Positions 56,345 to 64,000 of a stretch of 64,000 nucleotides of DNA are shown here, piece by piece. The DNA comes from Cryobacterium sp. PAMC25264 (GTDB lineage: Bacteria; Actinomycetota; Actinomycetes; Actinomycetales; Microbacteriaceae), in NCBI RefSeq assembly GCF_019443325.1, contig NZ_CP080383.1:2790001-2854000 (forward strand). The letters are read 5' to 3'. The translations under genes and the position numbers were made by a program. The first letter of the stretch is position 1. Each line of letters opens with the position of its first letter. The notes under the pieces were generated by a model. It was given only the letters and a program-made list of their open reading frames with translations, was not told where the DNA came from and did not search any database.

Positions 56345-57565
56345 TCAGGCGGCGCCCTGGCCGCGCTTGGCGTCCTTGTTGGCCGCCCGGCCTGCCTTCC
56401 GCATCGCCTTGTTTCGGGCATCCTCGGATTTCATCAGCGTGCGTGTTTCGTCGAGGTCGCCGATCAGGGGGCGCCACCAGGAGGCTGCGGGGTCGGCATC
56501 CACCAGGATCGTGCGGATGAGCAGGGTGAGCGGAATCGCCAGGATGGCGCCGATGGCGCCCAGCACGATGGCCCAGAACAGCACGGACGCGAAGGTGAGC
56601 GACTGGCTCAACGCCACCGCGTTGCCGACCACCCGCGGCTGCACTATGGACTGCACGACGGCGTTGATGATGGCGTAGATGACGATCACCGGCAGCGCCA
56701 GCGCCCAGCCGCCGACGAGGAAGGCGAACACCGTGGGTGGAATGATGGCGATGAAGTAGCCCACGTTGGGGATGAAGCTGCAGAGGAAGGACAGCAGCCC
56801 CCAGAGGAACGCGCCCGGCACACCCAGCAGCACCAGGGCGAGCGCGTTGAGCACCCCCTGGGCGATGCCGAGCAGGGTCGTGGCCACCATGTAGCGGCGC
56901 ACGCTGGAGGCGAAGTCGGTGAGCGCCGCGACCAGGGTGGGCCGGGACGGCCGCAGCTGGCTGAGCAGCGTGGGCAGGTAGCCGGCGTCCGCGGCCATCA
57001 GGATCAGCATGGTCAGCACGATCACCAGGGCGACCGTGACGTTGGTGATGCTGCCGAACACGCCCGACACGAGCGGAACGAGGTTGCTCGGGTTGAAGGT
57101 CGATTCCACGGCTTGCACCTGGGTGGTGCCGAAGCCGATGCTGGCCAGCCAGGTGGCGATCCTCGCACCGATGTCGCTGATCTGGCTGGCGAATTGCGGC
57201 AACAGGGCGGCGAACTGGCCCAGCGCCAGGCCGAGCGCGGCGACGAAGGCGGCCAGCACCACGAACACCGTGGCCACGACCGACCCGGTGGCCAGCCCCC
57301 GCGGCACGCCACGGCGTTCGAGGCCACGGCGCACCGGATGCGCGCAGATCGTGAGTATGAGCGCCAGCAGGATCGGCGCGGCGATACCCGCGATGGCCGC
57401 GAGACCGAAGACCGCCACGGTGGCTCCGCCCAGGCCGAGCAGGATCGAGGTGCTGCGGTGCATCAGCGCCGGGGCCAACACTCCGGTGGCGACCAGCTCC
57501 GATTCGATCGCGCCGGGCACCGCGGGAGCCTCGACGGGAGCCCTGCGGTGTCGACGTCGCCACAT
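56345..57565 (-). CDS. AI-2E family transporter
   Basis: 406 residues from ATG 57565. Typical AI-2E/YhhQ-TqsA-type layout: a membrane pair ILLGLGGATVAVFGLAAIAGIAAPILLALILTI, then a long extramembrane loop with ASQISDIGARIATWL. Several helices follow, including LLGIAQGVLNALALVLLGVPGAFLWGLLSFLCSFIPNVGYFIAIIPPTVFAFL, and IVQPRVVGNAVALSQSLTFASVLFWAIVLGAIGAILAIPLTLL. A Lys/Arg-rich tail ends the protein. Members export diverse small molecules or ions (Na+/H+ in some). The AI-2 name does not imply quorum sensing. Confidence 0.92.
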   Translation of the reverse strand: MWRRRHRRAPVEAPAVPGAIESELVATGVLAPALMHRSTSILLGLGGATVAVFGLAAIAGIAAPILLALILTICAHPVRRGLERRGVPRGLATGSVVATVFVVLAAFVAALGLALGQFAALLPQFASQISDIGARIATWLASIGFGTTQVQAVESTFNPSNLVPLVSGVFGSITNVTVALVIVLTMLILMAADAGYLPTLLSQLRPSRPTLVAALTDFASSVRRYMVATTLLGIAQGVLNALALVLLGVPGAFLWGLLSFLCSFIPNVGYFIAIIPPTVFAFLVGGWALALPVIVIYAIINAVVQSIVQPRVVGNAVALSQSLTFASVLFWAIVLGAIGAILAIPLTLLIRTILVDADPAASWWRPLIGDLDETRTLMKSEDARNKAMRKAGRAANKDAKRGQGAA

Positions 57566-57688
57566 GGGGACTCCCTCCGGGGTCGGAACGCTGGTGCCGG
57601 CCGTGACGGCCGGTCTCAGCCACAGTGTCCACCCCCGGCGCGCCCTATGCCCTCACCCGGTTCGGGTGAGGTGGCGCGGCGGTCTCAC

Positions 57689-57718
57689 ATGATGCGGTGT
57701 CAGATGATGCGGTGTCAG
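57689..57718. repeat. 15-bp tandem duplication at the poxB stop codon
   Basis: ATGATGCGGTGTCAG occurs twice in direct succession. The second copy contains the complement of the poxB stop codon. Confidence 0.8.
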
Positions 57719-59469
57719 AGCCCCGGCAGGTGCCGGATGTTGGACCTGGCCATCTGCACGGCCTCGCCGACCCCTCCGTTGAGCACGGTCTTCGACAGGG
57801 CCAGCGCGAACCCCTTGACCTGCTTCGCGGTGACGTTCGGCGGCAGCGACAGTGCCAGCGGGTCGGTGACGATGTCGACGAGGGCGGGGCCGTCGTGGGC
57901 GAACGCATCCGTCAGCGCGCCGCGCAACAGACCCGGGTCCTCCACCCGCACGGCGAAGAAACCGAGCGCGGCGGCCACGGCGGCGTAGTCGACGGCGGGC
58001 ACATCGACCGCGAAGTCGGGATACCCGTCGACGAACATCTCGAGTTTGACCAGGCCGAGGGTGGAGTTGTTGAACACCACGACCTTCACCGGCAGCTTCT
58101 GGGCGGCGATGGTGATGAGCTCGCCGAGCAGCATCGCGAGCCCGCCGTCGCCGCTGATGGTGACCACTTGACGGTCGGGGTAGGCGCTCTGGGCGCCGAT
58201 GGCCTGCGGCACGGCGTTGGCCATGGAACCGTGCAGGTACGAGCCGATCAGCCGGCGGCGGCCATTGGGGGTGAGGTAGCGGGCCTGCCAGACGTTACCC
58301 ATGCCGGTGTCGGCGGTGACGATGGCGTCGTCGGCGACGAGGTCGTCGAGGGTCGCGGCGGCGAACTCCGGGTGGATCGGTCGGCCGTGGTCGACATCCG
58401 TGTAGGTGCCCACGACGCTGCTGAGCAGCTTCTCGTGCTTGGCGAGGGTGCGCTCGAGGAAGGACCGGTCGGCCTTCTTCGTCACCAGCGCGGTGAGGGC
58501 CGCGAGCGTGGCGGTCACGTCGCCGTGCACCGGGTGGGTCACGCTGGCCCGCCGGCCCAGGTGCGACGGGTCGGTGTCGACCTGGGCGATGATCACCTTG
58601 TCGCCGTCGGGCAGGAACTGCTCGTAGGGGAAGTCGGTGCCGAGCAGCAGCACCAGATCGGCGTCGTGGATGCCGGCATGGGCGGCGCCGTAGCCGAGCA
58701 GGCCCGTCATGCCCACGTCGAACGGGTTGTCGTACTGGATCCACTGCTTGCCACGCAGGCTATGCCCGACGGGCGCGGCCACGAGGTCGGCGAACGCCAC
58801 GACCTCGTCGTGCGCGCCCTCCACCCCGGCGCCGGCGAAGATCGCCACGGTCTTGGCCTTGTCGATGGCGTCGGCCAGGGCCCGCACGTCGGCCCCGTCG
58901 GGCACCACGGTGGGGCGGCCGGGCAGCACCAGCTTGGGCACCGAGCCCTCCGCGGGAAGCTCGGCGACATCACCGGGCAGCGTCACTACCGACACCCCAC
59001 CGAGCGCCAGGGCGTGCCGCATGGCCGCGTTGACGACCTGGGGCGACTGCGCGGCGGAGGAGATCAGCTCACGGTAGTGCGAGCACTCCACGAAGAGCCG
59101 GTCGGGGTGGGTCTCCTGGAAGAAGCTGCTGCCGATCTGGGTGGTGGGGATGTGGCTGGCGATCGCGAGCACCGGCGCCCCGCTGCGGTGGGCGTCGTAG
59201 AGCCCGTTGATCAGGTGCAGATTGCCGGGCCCGCAACTCCCCGCGCAGACGGCCAGCTTTCCGGTCAGCTGCGCCTCCGCCCCCGCGGCGAAGGCCGCAG
59301 CCTCCTCGTTGCGCACGTGCACCCAGTCGATGCCGCCCTTGGCGGAGCCGCCGGTGCGGCGCACGGCATCCACGACTGGATTGAGGCTGTCCCCCACGAT
59401 GCCGTAGATGCGGTGCACCCCGGCGCCGACGAGCTGGGCGATGAGTTGGTCTGCGACGGTCTGAGCCAT
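57715..59469 (-). CDS. poxB: Pyruvate dehydrogenase (quinone), thiamine-diphosphate enzyme
   Basis: 584 residues from ATG 59469. The PYR domain has RIYGIVGDSLNPVVDAV, and the catalytic Glu lies in RNEEAAAFAAGAEAQLTG near residue 53. CAGSCGPGNLHLINGLYDAHRSGAPVLAIASHIPT and FFQETHPDRLFVECSHYREL are PoxB-specific. The central FAD-binding domain follows, then the thiamine diphosphate motif GDGGLAMLLGELITI-VVVFNN near residue 438. It oxidises pyruvate to acetate and CO2 and passes electrons to menaquinone at the membrane, mainly in slow growth. It is single, with no operon partner on the same strand. Confidence 0.93.
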   Translation of the reverse strand: MAQTVADQLIAQLVGAGVHRIYGIVGDSLNPVVDAVRRTGGSAKGGIDWVHVRNEEAAAFAAGAEAQLTGKLAVCAGSCGPGNLHLINGLYDAHRSGAPVLAIASHIPTTQIGSSFFQETHPDRLFVECSHYRELISSAAQSPQVVNAAMRHALALGGVSVVTLPGDVAELPAEGSVPKLVLPGRPTVVPDGADVRALADAIDKAKTVAIFAGAGVEGAHDEVVAFADLVAAPVGHSLRGKQWIQYDNPFDVGMTGLLGYGAAHAGIHDADLVLLLGTDFPYEQFLPDGDKVIIAQVDTDPSHLGRRASVTHPVHGDVTATLAALTALVTKKADRSFLERTLAKHEKLLSSVVGTYTDVDHGRPIHPEFAAATLDDLVADDAIVTADTGMGNVWQARYLTPNGRRRLIGSYLHGSMANAVPQAIGAQSAYPDRQVVTISGDGGLAMLLGELITIAAQKLPVKVVVFNNSTLGLVKLEMFVDGYPDFAVDVPAVDYAAVAAALGFFAVRVEDPGLLRGALTDAFAHDGPALVDIVTDPLALSLPPNVTAKQVKGFALALSKTVLNGGVGEAVQMARSNIRHLPGL

Positions 59470-59590
59470 CGACCCAGTTAACTCCGCGGGGCGCCCAGGC
59501 CTCCAGTACGGCCGGTCACAGTCAGCGAACTCCCAGTCCTCTGTAACCGTGCGTTCGCACACCGTCCAGCCCGATGCCTAAGCTCGGAGG

Positions 59591-60082
59591 ATGACCCTGC
59601 GCAGCATTCCCCTGACCCTTGCCTCCGGGCAGACCGTGACCCTCGCCGACTATGCCGACCAGGTCGTGCTCATCGTCAACGTCGCCTCCAAATGCGGTCT
59701 CACGGTGCAGTACGGCGCCCTGGAGGAGCTGCAGAAGACCTACGGGCCGCGCGGCTTCACGGTGCTCGGCTTTCCCTGCAACCAGTTCAAGGGCCAGGAG
59801 CCCGGCAGTATCGAGGCCATCCTCGATTTCTGTTCCACCACGTACGGCGTGACCTTCCCGATGTTCGACAAGGTCGAGGTCAACGGGGCCGACCGTCATC
59901 CGCTCTACGCTGTGCTCACCCAGACGCCGGATGCCGACGGTGCGGCCGGCGACGTCGGCTGGAACTTCGAGAAATTCCTACTCACTCCCGCCGGGGTCGT
60001 GCACCGGTTCCGCCCGGCGACGGTGCCCGATGCGCCCGAGATCCTCGCGGCGATCGAGGCCGGACTGCCGGTCAACGCCTGA
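59591..60082 (+). CDS. Glutathione peroxidase family thiol peroxidase
   Basis: 163 residues from ATG 59591. It has the catalytic VNVASKCGLTVQYGALEEL with Cys near residue 35 (not selenocysteine), GFPCNQFKGQEPGSIEAILDFC near 60 (resolving Cys candidates) and GWNFEKFLLTPAG near 125. It completes the Cys-Gln-Trp-Asn catalytic set. Actinobacteria lack glutathione, so it probably uses thioredoxin or mycothiol-linked reductants to remove hydroperoxides. It is divergent from poxB. Confidence 0.95.
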   Translation: MTLRSIPLTLASGQTVTLADYADQVVLIVNVASKCGLTVQYGALEELQKTYGPRGFTVLGFPCNQFKGQEPGSIEAILDFCSTTYGVTFPMFDKVEVNGADRHPLYAVLTQTPDADGAAGDVGWNFEKFLLTPAGVVHRFRPATVPDAPEILAAIEAGLPVNA

Positions 60083-60113
60083 CCCGGCCGGTAGAGCCGG
60101 CCGGCAGGATGCC

Positions 60114-60956
60114 TCAGGCACCGACATCCTTCTGCCGGAGGACCAGGGCCGCCAGGCCGCCAAGCACCAGGACGGCCAGGTAGAACAGCACGAGCGTCCA
60201 GGCATCCGCGCCGTTGGCCAGCGGACTGTTGCCGTACGCCGCGTAGTACGGCGAGAGGCCGTGCAGCCACTGAAGGTCGGTGCTCTGGTTGGCGATCGCA
60301 TTGAACACGTAGCCGATCACGGCCACCGCCGCCCCGCCGCCGATGCCCCACACCTTGCGACCGGTGAGCGCCCCGCAGACCAGCGCCGCGCTGCCGCAGA
60401 CCAGCGCGAGAGCGCCGAAGAGCAGGCAGGTGACGGCCAGGTTCGCCACGTCGATGTCGAGACCGGCCGGACCATTCCAAAGCAGCACCACCAGGAACAC
60501 CACGAGGGCCAGCGTGAGGACCTTCACGACGAGGGCCGCGAACCGTTGCACCGCCACCTGCACCCGGGTGACGCCGTGGGCCAGGGTGAGCTCGAGCTGG
60601 CCGGATTCCTCGTCGCCGCCGATGGCCGCGGCACCCCAGCTGATCGCGGCGATACTGATGAGCAGGAACCCGATCAGGCCGAAGAAGGTGGACTGGGTGT
60701 ATCCGGCCCCGGTGTCGATCTGTTGGTAGTTGATGGTGCGGGTCAGTTCGGTGGGCAGGCTGTCGATGAGCTGCTGCATCTGCGGGTTGCCGCCCAGGCT
60801 CGGGAAGATCGGCAGGTATAGGCATAGAGCCGCGGTGAGCCCGATCGACCAGCCCAGTAGCGAACGCCAGCCGTCGGTCAGCGCCTTGGTGAAGATCGGC
60901 ACAGCGCTGCGGTGCTCGGTCGCGGTACGCGGCGAGGTGGCGGTGGCGGCACTCAT
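60114..60956 (-). CDS. ABC-2 type exporter permease
   Basis: 280 residues from ATG 60956, whose ATGA overlaps the ATPase stop. About six hydrophobic segments. SLLGWSIGLTAALCLYLPIFPSLGG near residue 33, GFLLISIAAISWGAAAIGGDEESGQLELTLAHGVTRVQVAVQRFAALVV, and a C-terminal LVLFYLAVLVLGGLAALVLRQKDVGA fit the ABC2_membrane_3-type exporters. It is the partner of the 60953-61930 ATPase. The cargo is unknown. Confidence 0.88.
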   Translation of the reverse strand: MSAATATSPRTATEHRSAVPIFTKALTDGWRSLLGWSIGLTAALCLYLPIFPSLGGNPQMQQLIDSLPTELTRTINYQQIDTGAGYTQSTFFGLIGFLLISIAAISWGAAAIGGDEESGQLELTLAHGVTRVQVAVQRFAALVVKVLTLALVVFLVVLLWNGPAGLDIDVANLAVTCLLFGALALVCGSAALVCGALTGRKVWGIGGGAAVAVIGYVFNAIANQSTDLQWLHGLSPYYAAYGNSPLANGADAWTLVLFYLAVLVLGGLAALVLRQKDVGA

Positions 60957-61930
60957 GAGCGCACCGCCTCGGTGTGTGCGACCTCGGGCGTGGAGTAGAG
61001 GCGCAACACCGATTCCTCGAGATCGGGTTCTTCTACGACGAGGTCGGTGAGCCGCATCGGGGAGATGGCCTGCACGAAAGGCGAGATCGCCCCGGTGAGG
61101 ATGGCCGTGGCCTCGGCACCGTCCGTGGCCGGCCGGCAGTCCAGCTCGCCCAACCCAGCCAGGGGCGACAACCTGTCGTACAGCTCCGCGGCGGTGATGC
61201 CGGTCGCGCTCATCCGCAGGTGCCGGATCGCGGTATCGCGGAGCGCTTCGACCCCGGCCACGGTGATGATGCGGCCGTCCCGCAGGATGGCGACCTGGTC
61301 GGCGGCCTGCTGGATCTCGCTGATCACGTGCGAGGAGAGGAACACGGTCTGGCCGGCCGCCCTGGCCTCGTCGACCAGCCCGAGGAAGACCTGCTGCATG
61401 AGCGGGTCCAGGCCGCTGGTGGGCTCGTCGAGCACCAGCAGGTCAGGCCGGTGCATGAACGCCTGCACGATGCCGAGCTTCTGCTTGTTGCCTTTCGACA
61501 GGGTGCGCACGGTGCGGTCCAGGTCGAGGCCGAGCCGGTCGGCGAGTTCGTCGACCCGGCCGGCCGGCACCGGTCCGGAGATGTTGGCGTAGTGCCGCAA
61601 CAGCCGCCGGCCCGTGATGCGTCCCTCGAGGATGAGCTCCCCCGGTAGAAACCCGATCCGGCGACGCAGGTCTGGGCCGGCGTTGCGGGAGTCGATGCCC
61701 AGGAGGGTGGCGTGGCCGGAGGTCAGCCGGATGAGGTCGAGCAGCGCGCGCATGATGGTGGTCTTGCCCGCTCCGTTGGGCCCGATCACACCGAACACGC
61801 TACCGCGGGGCACCGTGAAGCTCACGGCGTCGAGGGCCACGGTGCTGCCGAATTTCTTGACGAGGTCGACCGCGACGATGGCGGCAGACGAACTGGAGTT
61901 CGAGGTACTCACAGTGCTGAGCCTAGACAT
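60953..61930 (-). CDS. ABC exporter ATP-binding protein
   Basis: 325 residues from ATG 61930. GTG 61912 may be used instead, because the first residues are Ser-rich. It has Walker A GPNGAGKTTIMRALLDLI near residue 50, signature LSKGNKQKLGIVQAFMHRP near 143 (Lys for the usual Gly), Walker B LLVLDEPTSGLDPL and the H-loop SSHVISE. A C-terminal regulatory segment is typical of EcsA/CcmA-like exporters. A palindromic site, TACAACGTTGTA, lies upstream at 62002-62013, so a TetR-type regulator encoded elsewhere probably controls it. Confidence 0.92.
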   Translation of the reverse strand: MSRLSTVSTSNSSSSAAIVAVDLVKKFGSTVALDAVSFTVPRGSVFGVIGPNGAGKTTIMRALLDLIRLTSGHATLLGIDSRNAGPDLRRRIGFLPGELILEGRITGRRLLRHYANISGPVPAGRVDELADRLGLDLDRTVRTLSKGNKQKLGIVQAFMHRPDLLVLDEPTSGLDPLMQQVFLGLVDEARAAGQTVFLSSHVISEIQQAADQVAILRDGRIITVAGVEALRDTAIRHLRMSATGITAAELYDRLSPLAGLGELDCRPATDGAEATAILTGAISPFVQAISPMRLTDLVVEEPDLEESVLRLYSTPEVAHTEAVRS

Positions 61931-61957
61931 GCGCCAACCGGCTCACAAGACCCATTT

Positions 61958-61965
61958 CTACAACG
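61958..61965. promoter_or_regulatory. Candidate operator half-site CTACAACG
   Basis: Matches one half of the palindrome at 62002-62013, 37 bases away, inside the exporter promoter region. Confidence 0.4.
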
Positions 61966-62001
61966 ATGGAAAAGGCGTCGAACCCCCTTGCCCGTGATTT
62001 T

Positions 62002-62013
62002 TACAACGTTGTA
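62002..62013. promoter_or_regulatory. Candidate operator palindrome TACAACGTTGTA
   Basis: A perfect 12-bp palindrome in an AT-rich stretch, 72 bases upstream of the ABC exporter start. No TetR gene is adjacent. Confidence 0.55.
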
Positions 62014-62015
62014 GA

Positions 62016-62171
62016 TTGAGCAGGTTCTTCCCCTTCTCGGTGACCTCGCGCCTGGCCCGCGGCGAAGTCGTGCGCGCTCGCATCGACGCAGGCACCTACG
62101 ACACCGCCGTGTACGGTGCCGCCCCGCTGATCGACTCCGTCGTCACCGCGGATGCCGAGACCGGCGCTTGA
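62016..62171 (+). CDS. Possible small protein or gene remnant
   Basis: An open frame of 51 codons from TTG 62016 to TGA, reading FFPFSVTSRLARGEVVRARI near the start and ending VVTADAETGA. Third positions are strongly G/C, like real genes of this genome, and it lies right after the TACAACGTTGTA palindrome. There is no clear ribosome site, the start is not ATG, and a family E repeat follows at once. It may be the end of a gene broken by the repeat, or chance. No family recognised. Confidence 0.25.
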   Translation: MSRFFPFSVTSRLARGEVVRARIDAGTYDTAVYGAAPLIDSVVTADAETGA

Positions 62172-62176
62172 TTTCA

Positions 62177-62252
62177 GCTCGACCGGCGCGACCTCGACCA
62201 CCGGCTCGACCGACGCGACGGGAACCTGCGCGCAGCGGGTTGCGGGGCGGGG
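62177..62252. repeat. Family E repeat, degenerate copy
   Basis: Contains GCTCGACCGACGCGACGGGA and GCGGGTTGCGGGGCGGGG, resembling the tandem units at 2631-2905. It ends at the stop codon of the LacI-type gene. Confidence 0.65.
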
Positions 62253-63290
62253 TCAGGCGCGGGGGCGGGGCGGGGCGGTGCTCGCGCGCACGATGAGCTC
62301 GGGCGTGATGGCCGGGATCAGCTCGGCGGGCTCGCCGCCCATCAGGTGGAGCAGCCGCTCGACGGCGACCCGGCCCACCTCGTCGAAGTCCAACCGGATG
62401 GTGGTGAGGCCGGGTTGGAAGTACCGCGCCTCGCTCATGTCGTCGAAGCCGACCACGCTCACGTCGGCCGGAACACTGCGCCCCTGCTCGGTGAGGGCCT
62501 TCATGACCGCGAGGGCCATGGCATCGTTGGCGGCCAGCACAGCGGTGATCGACGGGTTCTGGGCGATGAGCAGCCCGGCCCGGTAGCCCGACTCGGCCGT
62601 CCAGTCCGTGGTGGCGAAGTCCGGGTTCATCGGGCGCCCGCGACCGCCGAGTTCCGAGAGCCAGCCGGAGCGCCGGGCCTCCGACGCCGTCCAGCCGGGC
62701 GGCCCGGCGACGTGCCACACGGTCTCATGGCCGAGGTCCAGCAGATGCCGAGTGGCCAGCTGCGCACCAAGGACGTCATCCATGGTCACGGCGTGCGGGC
62801 CGGCCGGGGCTCCCTGCTCGAACCGCACAATGGGAACGTCGAGATCCAGCCCGTCGAGCACCGGCGCGGCCGCCGACATCGGCGCGAGTACGACGATGCC
62901 ATCGACGGAGTCCCCGACCAGGGTGTCCAGTGCCGTGCGAATCGTGCGCGGGTCCACATCCGAGATGCTCACCAGGCTCGTCGAGTACCCGTTGCGACGA
63001 GCCTCTTCCGCCACCCCGAACAACACCATGGTCGACCCGTGCACCGGAAGCGAGTAACTGATCACCCCGAGGTTCATCGACCGGTTCGTGGCCAGCGCCC
63101 TTGCGGCGGAGTTTCGGTTGTACCGCAACTGCACGATGGCCTGTTCGACGCGCTCGCGCACCTCGGCACCCACATTGCTGTGTCCATTGACTACCCGCGA
63201 CACCGTCTGCTGGGACACCCCGGCCAGCCTCGCCACGTCGATCATCCGCACGCTGCGCGGCGTCGGTATGGGTCGGGTCTCGGTCTGCAT
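62253..63290 (-). CDS. LacI-family transcriptional regulator
   Basis: 345 residues from ATG 63290, where TGAGAGG directly abuts the start. An ATG at 63359 would overlap an operator and is unlikely. The HTH is MIDVARLAGVSQQTVSRVVNGHSNV (about residues 16-40) with the hinge YNRNSAARALATNRS. The sugar-binding domain has LGVISYSL, GIVVLAP, MDDVLGAQLATRHLLDLGH, ITAVLAANDAMALAVMKAL and VSVVGFDDMSEARYFQPGLTTIRLDFDEVGR. It is divergent from araD with two matching operators between, so it is predicted to repress L-arabinose utilisation genes. Confidence 0.92.
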   Translation of the reverse strand: MQTETRPIPTPRSVRMIDVARLAGVSQQTVSRVVNGHSNVGAEVRERVEQAIVQLRYNRNSAARALATNRSMNLGVISYSLPVHGSTMVLFGVAEEARRNGYSTSLVSISDVDPRTIRTALDTLVGDSVDGIVVLAPMSAAAPVLDGLDLDVPIVRFEQGAPAGPHAVTMDDVLGAQLATRHLLDLGHETVWHVAGPPGWTASEARRSGWLSELGGRGRPMNPDFATTDWTAESGYRAGLLIAQNPSITAVLAANDAMALAVMKALTEQGRSVPADVSVVGFDDMSEARYFQPGLTTIRLDFDEVGRVAVERLLHLMGGEPAELIPAITPELIVRASTAPPRPRA

Positions 63291-63345
63291 CCTCTCAGGA
63301 TAGAACCACAAACGAGGCAGCACGGAACCATTCAGCGTCGAGTGG

Positions 63346-63357
63346 TAGCGCACTATC
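63346..63357. promoter_or_regulatory. LacI-type operator 1
   Basis: TAGCGCACTATC within the near-palindrome GTGGTAGCGCACTATCAC (14 of 18 positions symmetric). It lies 56 bases upstream of the regulator start. Confidence 0.65.
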
Positions 63358-63407
63358 ACTGCTTACGCGTTGGGCGTCATGAACATATGTGCGCTGGTCT
63401 GAGCGTC

Positions 63408-63419
63408 GATAGTGCGCTA
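63408..63419. promoter_or_regulatory. LacI-type operator 2
   Basis: GATAGTGCGCTA, the exact reverse complement of operator 1, 80 bases upstream of araD. The centres of the two sites are 62 bases apart, about six helical turns, which would allow looping. Confidence 0.65.
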
Positions 63420-63473
63420 ACATCAGCTGAACCAGCCAGTCTGACACCCACCCACCTGACAAGGACGTCGACA

Positions 63474-63503
63474 GTGACCATCACCTCGCCGCAGCGCGCA
63501 TGA
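63474..63503 (+). other. Nine-codon open frame coupled to araD
   Basis: GTG 63474, preceded by AAGGA nine bases upstream, reads MTITSPQRA and stops at TGA, which overlaps the araD ATG (ATGA). The araD start has no ribosome site of its own, so this mini-frame may deliver ribosomes to it by coupling. It could instead be the stump of a deleted araB-like gene that precedes araD in many relatives. Confidence 0.4.
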
Positions 63504-64000
63504 GTAGCTTTGGACCGCAGATTGAGGTGGCGATTGCCCGGGTGCGGGCGGATATCGCTCGGTTGCACGGGGAGCTGACCGCGAATGGCTTGGTCGTGTG
63601 GACTGGCGGGAATGTGTCGGGTCGGGTGCCGGGTGCTGACCTGTTCGTGATCAAGCCCAGCGGGGTGGATTACGCGGATTTGGCGCCGGAGAACATGATC
63701 CTGTGTGATCTGGATGGCGTTGTCGTTCCGGAGACGCCGGGTTCGGACCGGTCGCCGTCCAGTGACACGGCCGCGCATGCGTACGTGTATCGGAACATGC
63801 CCGAGGTCGGTGGTGTGGTGCACACGCATTCGACCTATGCGACGGCGTGGGCGGCTCGGGGTGAGGAGATCCCGTGTGTGATCACGGCGATGGCTGATGA
63901 GTTCGGCGGTCCCATTCCGGTGGGTCGGTTCGCGATCATCGGTGACGACACCATTGGGCAGGGCATCGTCGAGGCCCTCGCCGGGCACCGCTCGCGTGCG
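63500..64000 (+). CDS. araD: L-ribulose-5-phosphate 4-epimerase, N-terminal part (runs off right edge)
   Basis: 167 residues present from ATG 63500. Class II aldolase fold: ELTANGLVVWTGGNVSGRVPGADLFVIKPSGVDYADL (about residues 25-61), the SPSSDTAAHAYVYRNMPEVGGVVHTHSTYATAWAA stretch with zinc ligands His108 and His110, and TAMADEFGGPIPVG. It interconverts L-ribulose 5-phosphate and D-xylulose 5-phosphate in L-arabinose use. It is divergent from a LacI regulator. Codon use is unlike the rest of the window, with many GGT, GAT, GTG and TTG codons, and could reflect transfer or different expression. The last zinc ligand lies beyond the window. Confidence 0.9.
   Translation, partial: MSSFGPQIEVAIARVRADIARLHGELTANGLVVWTGGNVSGRVPGADLFVIKPSGVDYADLAPENMILCDLDGVVVPETPGSDRSPSSDTAAHAYVYRNMPEVGGVVHTHSTYATAWAARGEEIPCVITAMADEFGGPIPVGRFAIIGDDTIGQGIVEALAGHRSRA

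Noticed and set aside
54828-57632. One 934-residue fusion of a transporter-region frame with the flavin reductase
   Set aside because: The upstream half is a shadow of the AI-2E transporter gene. The reductase has its own ATG with GGAGG at 56273.
57689-57718. 15-bp tandem duplication as an attachment site
   Set aside because: No integrase or foreign segment flanks it. It is a simple local duplication at a stop codon.

Overview
The window comes from a high-GC actinomycete, most likely a member of Microbacteriaceae and Cryobacterium-like (inferred from protein flavour only). The support is third-codon G/C in nearly every gene, actinobacterial RpoB/RpoC and CarD, families common in that phylum (DUF5997, DUF4916, DUF6412, SprT-like, MscS-free ion channel, LacI/TetR/DeoR regulators), and the many GGATGC/GCATCC words. 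It is ordinary chromosome: there is no phage, transposase, CRISPR array, rRNA or recognisable tRNA.

Layout. 1-2313: the start of a type IV pilus ATPase (pilB, running off the left edge) and two paralogous membrane-anchored proteins, all on the minus strand. 2314-3117: gene-free, with tandem repeats and the rpoC terminator. 3118-10546: rpoC and rpoB (minus, rpoB first) with a promoter region near 10.7-10.8 kb. 11289-12923: a spermidine-synthase-fold protein and a TPR protein. 13136-20550: a seven-gene minus-strand operon, in order of transcription a sugar-type binding lipoprotein, a two-domain ABC ATPase, two permeases, DhaK, DhaL and a beta-hydroxyacid-dehydrogenase-family oxidoreductase. A DeoR regulator is divergent from it, with an array of TGCGCA-type operator words between. 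Together they look like uptake, phosphorylation and oxidoreduction of a small ketose or sugar alcohol. 21731-27244: sugar dehydrogenase, SprT-like protein, LPG-synthase-like membrane protein and an Mg2+ P-type ATPase. 27418-33483: small conserved proteins, a TetR regulator with its divergent membrane protein, a ComB-family phosphatase, an EVE-domain protein and DUF1684. 33547-41677: a DEAD-box helicase with a small divergent gene, GNAT, nucleoside hydrolase, DUF4916, esterase, DUF5997, a LysR-type ligand-domain protein, a GyrI-like protein and a VOC protein. 41721-44278: a DrrAB-type exporter with divergent TetR. 44296-48324: three tandem paralogous membrane proteins and a K+ channel. 48526-53854: CarD, a GH114-like lipoprotein, an SPW protein, a YidC paralogue, DUF6412 and PPK2. 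53960-61930: dienelactone hydrolase, flavin disulfide reductase, AI-2E transporter, PoxB, glutathione peroxidase and an ABC exporter. 62253-64000: a LacI regulator divergent from araD, which runs off the right edge.

Two things run across the whole window. First, eleven single-base deletions, all in short G or C runs, break six otherwise intact genes, including four in the essential rpoC. These look like consensus errors, and in each case the reading frame can be restored by one base. Second, the intergenic spaces hold at least four different families of 55-75 bp palindromes plus a tandem/dispersed GGCTCGACC-type repeat. Most copies sit just after stop codons, one copy supplies a gene's own stop codon, and a related repeat has been translated into the N-terminus of a lipoprotein.
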